This document shows positions 1-5,436 of a DNA stretch of 5,436 nt, piece by piece. The stretch is from Spirochaetota bacterium (GTDB taxonomy: Bacteria; Spirochaetota; GWE2-31-10; MWDO01), in the NCBI GenBank assembly GCA_017998755.1, contig JAGOCL010000199.1, positions 1 to 5,436 on the forward strand. The letters are read 5' to 3'. Under the pieces are notes generated by a model, which was not told the origin of the DNA, searched no databases, and saw only the letters and a list, made by a program, of their open reading frames with translations. Position 1 is the stretch's first letter, and each line of letters opens with the position of its first letter. The translations under genes were made by a program, and so were the position numbers.

Positions 1-16
1 ATTTTGTACTTTTCAT
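1..16 (-). CDS. Start of an unidentified gene leaving the window on the left
   Basis: On the minus strand an ATG lies at 14-16, preceded by AAGAGGA (21-27), a good Shine-Dalgarno match, with TTTT between it and the ATG. Only the first codons are visible, reading Met-Lys-Ser-Thr-Lys, so nothing can be said about the product. The ribosome binding site is the strongest in the window, which is the main reason to believe this is a real start. It would be transcribed in the same direction as the CorA gene, 158 bases downstream of that gene's stop, probably from its own promoter. Confidence 0.5.
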
Positions 17-94
17 AAAATCCTCTTAATTAATTTAATCTTAATGAAATATTTGTTGCGAATTGCTAATCGTACAAATCGGTTAATAATTTTC

Positions 95-134
95 TATAGA
101 ATTATAAAACCTATAAAAATAGATAAGATTTCAA
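95..134 (-). promoter_or_regulatory. Possible promoter for the left-edge gene
   Basis: Read on the minus strand, 101-106 is TATAAT, a perfect sigma-70 -10 hexamer. A TTGAAA (129-134) lies upstream, but its 22-base spacing is too long for a normal -35, so only the -10 is supported. Transcription from here would give a leader of roughly 80 bases before the ATG at 14-16. In DNA this AT-rich such a hexamer can occur by chance. Confidence 0.2.
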
Positions 135-141
135 AGGATTA

Positions 142-164
142 AAAATTGTTTTAAACAAAATTTT
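142..164 (-). terminator. Weak hairpin with T-run downstream of the CorA gene
   Basis: Just past the CorA stop (175-177) there is a dyad, TTGTTT (146-151), one base, AAACAA (153-158). It can be lengthened with AAAATT/AATTTT arms if a two-base bulge is allowed. On the minus strand it is followed by a run of T, as in an intrinsic terminator. The stem is almost all A:T and would be weak, and the loop must take up part of the dyad, so this is only a candidate. Confidence 0.25.
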
Positions 165-174
165 AAGATAAATT

Positions 175-1089
175 CTACCATTTCTTTAATTTCCAAAAAA
201 TCGACGTTAAGATAATCGATAAAACCGAAAGCCCCATAATGACCCAAAAAGCAAAAGGTCTGTCTTGCATTGGTATACCTACGTTCATAGAAAAAACGCT
301 GACTACAAAAGTTGGCACCATTATCGATATAGTTATAATATTTAAAGTTTTCATAAGGACGTTAAGATTGTTGCTTACTATAGCGGCTCTTGCCGCGGTA
401 ATTCCCGACAAAACGTTAGCGTAGATATCGGCTAGTTTGTAACATTGAGTGTTCTCGATTATTATATCGTCCAGAAGAGATAAATTGTCGGGAGTAAATC
501 CAATTTTAGAAGCGGCGGTTTTCATTTTTTCAAATAATACCGAATTTGAATTAATACCGTTTAAGAAGTAAACCAAACTTTTTTCAAGGGTAAACATATT
601 AATGAGGAATTTATTTTCCATAGACGTATTGATTTTTTGCTCCAACGAATCGGATATCATATTAATTACTTTTAGATGTCCCAAAAAATGAGAGATAGTT
701 CCAAATAATAATTTTAGAAGAACGTCTAAAAGAGAATTAAGTTTGAAAGATTGCCTTCCCTCAAATATTTGAATATCTTCCGGCATAATGATTATCATTT
801 TTTCCTTAAAAATAAATACGCCGATAGAAGTTACTTTAAATAATAGATTATCCTCTTTTGAATAGTCTTTGGGTCTCTTTAATAGAAACATTATATGATT
901 GTCTTCAAACTCAATTCTTCCCAATTCGTCGGGGTCTATAGACGAGTTTACGTTATGTTCGTCCATCCCGTAAGCGCTGATCAGATAGTTCATTTCGTTT
1001 CTTTCAGGCTTTTTATATATTATTACTTTTGATTCTTCTAAATTGGATTCTACTAATTTATTATTTTCAATTTTAAAATAACTAACCAT
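175..1089 (-). CDS. CorA-family divalent cation (Mg2+/Co2+) channel protein, SMN variant
   Basis: This is an inner-membrane protein of the CorA metal ion transporter family, 304 residues, a usual length for the family. The N-terminal part (about 1-130) looks like the cytoplasmic alpha/beta domain, including the typical Asp-Pro-Asp-Glu-Leu-Gly-Arg-Ile-Glu stretch near 52-60. A long helical section follows (about 131-245). Two C-terminal transmembrane helices follow at about 247-266 and 278-299, joined by a very short loop, and the protein ends in the basic Lys-Leu-Lys-Lys-Trp tail common in CorA. The family's Gly-Met-Asn selectivity signature at the end of helix 1 reads Ser267-Met268-Asn269 here, followed by Val-Gly-Ile-Pro. 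In characterised CorA proteins the glycine is important for Mg2+ uptake, so transport or ion preference may differ. The ATG at 1087-1089 has only a weak ribosome site (AGAG about 6 bases upstream). The gene diverges from the MATE gene. The family call is firm; the transported ion is inferred. Confidence 0.9.
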   Translation of the reverse strand: MVSYFKIENNKLVESNLEESKVIIYKKPERNEMNYLISAYGMDEHNVNSSIDPDELGRIEFEDNHIMFLLKRPKDYSKEDNLLFKVTSIGVFIFKEKMIIIMPEDIQIFEGRQSFKLNSLLDVLLKLLFGTISHFLGHLKVINMISDSLEQKINTSMENKFLINMFTLEKSLVYFLNGINSNSVLFEKMKTAASKIGFTPDNLSLLDDIIIENTQCYKLADIYANVLSGITAARAAIVSNNLNVLMKTLNIITISIMVPTFVVSVFSMNVGIPMQDRPFAFWVIMGLSVLSIILTSIFWKLKKW

Positions 1090-1217
1090 ATTTTACTCTA
1101 TATAACAATATATAATTAATTTGTAAAGAATAAAATAAATATTTGAGTAAATATTTATAAATTATATATTACTCTACAGATAAGAATAATAATTGTTAAA
1201 TATTTAATAAGAAATTT
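1090..1217. promoter_or_regulatory. Divergent intergenic control region between the CorA and MATE genes
   Basis: This very AT-rich spacer of 128 bases must hold the promoters for both flanking genes. For the MATE gene, TTGAGT (1143-1148) and TATATT (1165-1170), 16 bases apart, are a possible -35/-10 pair. For the CorA gene, on the minus strand, TTTACA (1122-1127) and TATATA (1099-1104) are 17 bases apart, but this would start the transcript almost at the ATG. TTACTC occurs directly at 1093-1098 and 1169-1174 and inverted (GAGTAA) at 1145-1150. The octamer AAATATTT occurs at 1137-1144, 1149-1156 and 1198-1205. These could be operator sites or simply reflect base composition. Confidence 0.4.
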
Positions 1218-2588
1218 ATGATAAGAAATCTGATACAAAAAAATACAGAATTAAGAAAAAAAATATTTGTTATATCAATTCCAATAATGATACAAATGAT
1301 TGTAGAATATCTCTTAAATCTAACAGATACGGCATTTATTGGGCACTATGATATAAAAGGGGTAACGGCTATAACCAACGCTATATATCCCCTGTTTATA
1401 TTTATGTCGCTGATGTTTGCTACTTCAAAAGGTACGACGATACTTATATCTCAATGTATAGGCGCAAAGAGTTTTAAAGAAGCGAGAAGGTACGCCGAAG
1501 TATCGTTTGTTTTTAATCAAATTATTTCATGCGTCTATTTTATAATATGGTTTATTTTTGGGAAAAGTATAATTCATTTGCTTGGCGCAAGGGGCGATAT
1601 TCTTGAGATGTCATATAATTATGTGAGAATTATTTCTTTTCATTTTCTTGTATTGGGCTTTGTCTTAAGCGGAAATTCAGTACTGGAAGGAAAAGGTATA
1701 ACTTCTCCGATTATGGTTAGCTCAATAGTTAAAACATTACTGAATATTTTTTTAGATTGGGTTTTTATTTTCGGGAAATTTGGTTTTCCGGAAATGGGAA
1801 TAGAAGGCGCGGCTATAGCGACTTTGATAAGTCATTTAGTTAGCGACGTTATACTTTTAATTTCTGTTTTTTTGATAAAAAAAGATTTTATTTTAAGACT
1901 AAGAGGAATTTTTAGTCCGAGTTTCAAAATATACTTTAAATCGTTCAAACTTGGGATACCAGTCGGTCTTGACTTTATGCTATGGGTTCTTGGACAAAAC
2001 GCTTTGGTTTTTATACTAAACAAATACGACCCGCTTGCGGCGGGATTATTTGGGATATTTGGTATAATTTTGAGCCTTACTGTAAATCTTTACATGGGAA
2101 TATCTGTTGCGGCGTTAAATTTGGTCGGTAAAGCGACGGGGGCTAACGATAAAAAGGAAGCGTATAGAGCGGGCAACCTGTCTATATTTTATTCTTTGAT
2201 AATTTGCGTTATAATATCATTTTTATTTGTATTGTTTCCTAAGGAGATTCTCTCAATATTCACTAACGATAAAACCATTATTGACCAATACTACAAACTG
2301 TTATACATTATGGCGATTACTACTTTTCCAACGGCGTTAAACGTCGTGGGCGGCAATGCAATAAGAGGCAGAGGCGATACTATGTGGATGCTAATTACTC
2401 AGATACCGGGTACGATATTACTTGTATTTTTCTCTTATATTTTTATGTTTGTGTTTAATTTTGGAATCGCCGGCCTTCTAATCGGAATATTTTTAGACGA
2501 ACTGTGGAGAGGCGTAGCAAATTATTTTAAGTTCGCTCTTTATTATATTAGGCCTATTAAAGATATTCAAAAAAGAGCGGATATTTGA
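1218..2588 (+). CDS. MATE-family efflux transporter
   Basis: This 456-residue integral membrane protein belongs to the multidrug and toxic compound extrusion family, which exports drugs, metabolites or other cationic compounds in exchange for Na+ or H+. The length and the roughly twelve hydrophobic segments are normal for MATE. Family landmarks appear in order. In helix 1, Asp37 lies in Asn-Leu-Thr-Asp-Thr-Ala-Phe-Ile-Gly-His, at the position of the ion-coupling Asp of NorM/DinF proteins. Gly82-Ala-Lys-Ser marks the first inter-helix loop. Asn176-Ile-Phe-Leu-Asp-Trp and Gly194-Ile-Glu-Gly-Ala-Ala-Ile-Ala-Thr follow in the first half. The second half repeats the pattern with Gly246-Ile-Pro-Val-Gly, Gly304-Lys-Ala-Thr-Gly-Ala, Arg383-Gly-Arg-Gly-Asp-Thr and Gly416-Ile-Ala-Gly-Leu. 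The ATG at 1218 follows a weak AAGAAA ribosome site. It converges on the OmpA-type gene with 21 bases between the stops and no clear terminator. The substrate cannot be read from the sequence. Confidence 0.93.
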   Translation: MIRNLIQKNTELRKKIFVISIPIMIQMIVEYLLNLTDTAFIGHYDIKGVTAITNAIYPLFIFMSLMFATSKGTTILISQCIGAKSFKEARRYAEVSFVFNQIISCVYFIIWFIFGKSIIHLLGARGDILEMSYNYVRIISFHFLVLGFVLSGNSVLEGKGITSPIMVSSIVKTLLNIFLDWVFIFGKFGFPEMGIEGAAIATLISHLVSDVILLISVFLIKKDFILRLRGIFSPSFKIYFKSFKLGIPVGLDFMLWVLGQNALVFILNKYDPLAAGLFGIFGIILSLTVNLYMGISVAALNLVGKATGANDKKEAYRAGNLSIFYSLIICVIISFLFVLFPKEILSIFTNDKTIIDQYYKLLYIMAITTFPTALNVVGGNAIRGRGDTMWMLITQIPGTILLVFFSYIFMFVFNFGIAGLLIGIFLDELWRGVANYFKFALYYIRPIKDIQKRADI

Positions 2589-2609
2589 TTAACTCGAAAA
2601 TCTTTATAA

Positions 2610-4145
2610 TTAATCGTCCATAATTACGCTGAATATTACGCTTCTGTTTAGTATAGAGTCTTTTTCTTTATTGCCTGTTGAGATTGGCTTGGATGAGCCG
2701 AGAGCGGAAATATCGCAATCTTCTCGTAAGAATCCGTTTGATAATAAGAAATTAACGACCGTATTTGCTCTTCTTTCGCTAGTTAAAAACTCCAGATTAG
2801 AATTTCCTATATTCATCGAACGCGCTTCTATGTTTATTTTAAATTGCTTTTTTTGATTTACGGCAAGTTCTTTGAGCTTTTTAAAATTTATTATCATATT
2901 GTTTAGCGATCTTATTTGATCGGGACTTAATTCTTCAGAATTCGCTCCAAAATTAACGTATAAAGTTTCTATACTTTCTTTAAGTTTTTCGATTTCCGTA
3001 CTATCCGATCCGTTAAACGATTCCCAATGATATACTATTTTATAATTGCCTGATAAATATTTTTTCTGAAGTTCATCTACGTTTTCCGATTGATTAACTC
3101 TGATCCCATAAATATGTTTCTTAAAGTTTTTATTCACAATTCTGGTTACTCTAGTTCCGCTTAATGAGTCGAGGGCATTGATATACTTATGAAATTTTAT
3201 GTTTTGCATTATTGGAATGGACGTCAAATATCCGCTTACAGATAAAAACAGAAAGATAAATATAACGGCAAAAATCGGAAATTTATTTTTTTTAAAAGAT
3301 TTATTTTCAGATAATAAACATATTTCAAGATAAGGAGACGAGGTTTTAAATGGATCTATATTTCCGTTGAAATTATCAAGATCTACGTCGTATTTATAAC
3401 GAATTATCGAAATCGTTTCTCTCATTTTTTTTCTTAACTCAAGATTAGGAGCTCCTTTTATTACGCAGGCAAGCGTTAATGAAGACGCCGACTCAAGCCA
3501 AATATTATACTCTCCTACTTCAAGAGCGTCGACGTCTTTCTCTTTAGATATCTTTAGAGATTCGTTAACAAAATCCTTAATAGCTACAAGCATTGAAGTT
3601 ACCATGTCAGAATCAACGATAGTCGAGTCGGAAGATTTAACTTCGTTTATCAGTAATCCGGTCTTTTTGTGAATTAAGAAAACATGCTCTACGCGATAAA
3701 GAAAAGTATGCAGAAATAAAATTTCGGCGTAACTTTTCCCGGTTTTTTTTGCCTCCAGTTTCCATCTTAGTCCTTGAAATGAGACGCTTTTTTCGATCGT
3801 ATTGTTTATAGATTCTATGAATTCTTGAAATAGAGTCGAAACAGACTTAGCGATCATCGGGCCTAATATTGGAGATAAAGCGGTACTTAATACTTCGGAA
3901 TCGTTTTTAATAGAATACTTTATCGCATCTTCGGTAGAATTAATAAGAGAAACCGGTAGCATAGTATCTTTATGACTTCTCATAATTATAGATTGAGGAA
4001 GAACTTCGCTGACGATTTCCGCGTTCAAATTTTCATATTTAAGCGCTCGTTGAAGTTTCTTTAGTTGATTTAATTCGATATTTTCCATATTTTCGATTTT
4101 TGAATCTAATGGTTTGTAAGATAAATATTTGTTTTTGTTTTCCAT
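2610..4145 (-). CDS. Inner-membrane-anchored OmpA-family protein with a conserved cytoplasmic N-terminal domain
   Basis: 511 residues without a signal peptide. Residues 1-288 are soluble and probably cytoplasmic. One transmembrane helix lies at about 289-309, preceded by a Lys-rich stretch (Lys285-Lys288) that fits an N-inside orientation. The rest would be periplasmic. Residues about 318-375 may be a diverged BON-like segment (inference), and 395-511 is an OmpA C-terminal domain, recognised by Arg459-Ala-Asn-Thr-Val-Val, Gly483-Ser-Ser-Lys-Pro and Asn500-Arg-Ser-Val. The N-terminal domain carries Ser91-Pro-Ile-Leu-Gly-Pro-Met-Ile, Gly125-Leu-Arg-Trp-Lys-Leu-Glu-Ala and Tyr150-Arg-Val-Glu-His-Val-Phe-Leu-Ile-His. 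From memory these match a family of OmpA-domain proteins in cyanobacteria and proteobacteria with the same order of parts; its function is not known to me. The OmpA peptidoglycan-binding Asp appears to be Met444. The ATG at 4143-4145 follows GGGCG, a weak ribosome site. The gene lies 16 bases behind its upstream neighbour, so the two are probably co-transcribed. Confidence 0.82.
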   Translation of the reverse strand: MENKNKYLSYKPLDSKIENMENIELNQLKKLQRALKYENLNAEIVSEVLPQSIIMRSHKDTMLPVSLINSTEDAIKYSIKNDSEVLSTALSPILGPMIAKSVSTLFQEFIESINNTIEKSVSFQGLRWKLEAKKTGKSYAEILFLHTFLYRVEHVFLIHKKTGLLINEVKSSDSTIVDSDMVTSMLVAIKDFVNESLKISKEKDVDALEVGEYNIWLESASSLTLACVIKGAPNLELRKKMRETISIIRYKYDVDLDNFNGNIDPFKTSSPYLEICLLSENKSFKKNKFPIFAVIFIFLFLSVSGYLTSIPIMQNIKFHKYINALDSLSGTRVTRIVNKNFKKHIYGIRVNQSENVDELQKKYLSGNYKIVYHWESFNGSDSTEIEKLKESIETLYVNFGANSEELSPDQIRSLNNMIINFKKLKELAVNQKKQFKINIEARSMNIGNSNLEFLTSERRANTVVNFLLSNGFLREDCDISALGSSKPISTGNKEKDSILNRSVIFSVIMDD

Positions 4146-4161
4146 AATTCGCCCATTTTAA

Positions 4162-5436
4162 TTATAACTTGATCCCTAACGATAAATCAAACGAAATGTT
4201 ATTTAAAGAATTTCCGTTTGATTTTTTAAAATTAACAGTTTCTTTATCGATTAACTCGTTGTATATTTTTAAATTTGTTAATGATTTTACATTAATATAA
4301 ATTGAAAAAGAATAAATATTTAAAATAAAACTTAACGCTCTAAACGGTATAGAAACGGCTAAGATTGCCGCCGCTTTGTCGCTGTAAAAATAACTTCCGT
4401 TTGGGAAGAAATTAGCTATCCCAACCAACATTATAATATCTGCCGTTATAGAGCTTAATAAAGAAGTAACGCCAAAAGAAAACATTACTTTTGGATTTAT
4501 CTCTATTCCGGTTCCTCTTTCTATATCGTATCTATATCTTAATAGTCCGAATAATCCGATCCCGTATCCGGGGAAAATTGATAATCCGCCTATCCAATCC
4601 GGAATATTTTTACCTTCAGTTATAGATTGTCTGTAAATCATAGATTTAACAGATTTCTTAATATTTGAGGAGTTGTAAGATTTAATACCATCGTAAATAT
4701 AATCATTAATTCTTCTACCGATATCAGAAATAAGATTATCTAAGTTATTATAAGGTATTTCTTCGTAAGAAGAAAAGTTTCTTATGATCTCTTTATCAAG
4801 TAATATAGAATAATAATTTATATTTAATTTAAAATCGGTAATCTTAATCTGTTTCTTACCGCTGGTTTTATCGATTTCCGATTCGCTTTTATAAATAGAT
4901 TTTTCATATTTATAATTTACTTTATTCATAGCCGTTCGCAGTAGTTCCCTATCTTCCGAAGTCAATGAATAATTTTTTTTTAGTAAATAACTATTTTTAG
5001 ATTCAAAAAGATCAAAAAATTTATTAATATCTTTAGTAAACTTTTTCATTTCTTCAAACGTCTGTTTATTGAAAGTTTCGGGCGTTTCAGGATATTTTGA
5101 TATTAATGATAAATAAATTTCTCTAGCTTTTTTTTCATTCTCCTTTTCGGTATAGTCGGTTTTATCAATAAGAAAATTAAATAAAGCGCTTCTTTTTTCT
5201 TCGTTGATAATATTAGTTTTTTTCTTTTCATCAAACAAAAAACAATTTTCTACAAAGTTTTTGTCGTCCGTGTTGTCAAATTTATTTTTAAAGGCGTTAA
5301 AAGAGAAACCGTTATAAACTTGATTAATACTGTTATCCGTAGACTCTTTTAATTTATTTAGCTGAAGAATGAAAGCGGAGATTTCTTCGTTTACCTTTGA
5401 TATATCTTTTTCAGAATATTCTTTGATTTTATTGAT
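4162..5436 (-). CDS. Membrane protein of unknown function, 5' end outside the window (possibly P13-porin-like)
   Basis: The minus-strand frame ending at the TAA at 4162-4164 is open to the right edge. 424 codons are visible, and no ATG occurs in the 66 codons above the TTG at 5236-5238, so the true start lies outside. Numbering from the first visible residue, 1-195 is Lys/Glu/Asn-rich and mostly helical. About 197-211 alternates polar and hydrophobic residues like a beta strand. Hydrophobic segments lie at about 282-299, 317-343 and 355-382. The protein ends in Asn-Ile-Ser-Phe-Asp-Leu-Ser-Leu-Gly-Ile-Lys-Leu, an outer-membrane-like alternating tail. Phe288-Pro-Gly-Tyr-Gly-Ile-Gly, followed by a stretch with Asp and Gly and then hydrophobic helices, recalls the spirochaetal P13 porin family, but also the Pro-Gly-x-Gly motif of small TM2-type membrane proteins. 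Neither assignment is firm. The gene is followed after 16 bases by the OmpA-type gene, suggesting a shared cell-envelope role. Confidence 0.75.
   Translation of the reverse strand: MNKIKEYSEKDISKVNEEISAFILQLNKLKESTDNSINQVYNGFSFNAFKNKFDNTDDKNFVENCFLFDEKKKTNIINEEKRSALFNFLIDKTDYTEKENEKKAREIYLSLISKYPETPETFNKQTFEEMKKFTKDINKFFDLFESKNSYLLKKNYSLTSEDRELLRTAMNKVNYKYEKSIYKSESEIDKTSGKKQIKITDFKLNINYYSILLDKEIIRNFSSYEEIPYNNLDNLISDIGRRINDYIYDGIKSYNSSNIKKSVKSMIYRQSITEGKNIPDWIGGLSIFPGYGIGLFGLLRYRYDIERGTGIEINPKVMFSFGVTSLLSSITADIIMLVGIANFFPNGSYFYSDKAAAILAVSIPFRALSFILNIYSFSIYINVKSLTNLKIYNELIDKETVNFKKSNGNSLNNISFDLSLGIKL

Noticed and set aside
239..424. Plus-strand open frame of 61 codons
   Set aside because: It lies wholly inside the CorA gene on the other strand, resembles no family and has no ribosome site; it is a shadow.
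1196..1207. Perfect 12-base palindrome TTAAATATTTAA just before the MATE start
   Set aside because: It is made only of A and T in very AT-rich DNA, so it is weak as evidence for an operator on its own.
1832..2023. Minus-strand open frame of 63 codons
   Set aside because: It is antisense to the clearly coding MATE gene and has no family features.
2586..2612. Possible bidirectional terminator between the convergent MATE and OmpA-type genes
   Set aside because: The 21-base gap and its flanks hold no stem longer than a few A:T pairs with a sensible loop; AAAGAT/ATCTTT arms are too far apart.
2623..2642. Direct repeat of ATTACGCT, 12 bases apart
   Set aside because: It encodes Ser-Val-Ile twice in the last beta strand of the OmpA domain and is explained by coding.
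2671..2856. Plus-strand open frame of 61 codons
   Set aside because: It is antisense to the OmpA-domain part of the minus-strand gene, which has recognisable motifs there.

Overview
The window is AT-rich; by eye the coding parts run at roughly one third G+C and the intergenic parts lower. It looks like chromosomal DNA of a double-membrane (Gram-negative type) bacterium. The argument for two membranes is an OmpA-family protein anchored in the inner membrane and a membrane protein upstream of it with an outer-membrane-like C-terminal tail. CpG-containing codons (ACG, GCG, GAC-G, TCG) are common despite the low G+C. A weak resemblance of the last gene to the spirochaetal P13 porin family would fit a spirochaete or another gut-type AT-rich lineage, but the taxonomy is not settled by this sequence. 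No RNA gene, insertion sequence, CRISPR array or phage gene was seen.

Layout, left to right. Positions 14-16 on the minus strand hold what looks like the start codon of a gene that leaves the window on the left, with a good Shine-Dalgarno sequence. A short AT-rich intergenic stretch follows, with a weak hairpin behind the next gene. A minus-strand CorA-family divalent-cation channel (175-1089) carries an unusual Ser-Met-Asn in place of the signature Gly-Met-Asn. A 128-base divergent spacer separates it from a plus-strand MATE-family multidrug/cation antiporter (1218-2588). That gene converges, with a 21-base gap, on a minus-strand pair of genes. The pair consists of an OmpA-domain protein with a large conserved cytoplasmic N-terminal domain (2610-4145) and, 16 bases upstream of it, a gene of unknown function with hydrophobic C-terminal segments (4162 to beyond 5436).

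The right-hand gene is open to the end of the window with no stop and no ATG. A start at the TTG at 5236-5238 would therefore be an artefact of truncation; at least 66 further codons belong to it.

The CorA and MATE genes are ordinary membrane transporters that may share a divergent control region. The two right-hand genes look like one transcription unit concerned with the cell envelope. The OmpA-type protein spans the inner membrane, with a cytoplasmic domain of about 285 residues and a periplasmic OmpA-like domain. The peptidoglycan-binding aspartate of that domain appears to be replaced by methionine. This pair is the least ordinary part of the window.
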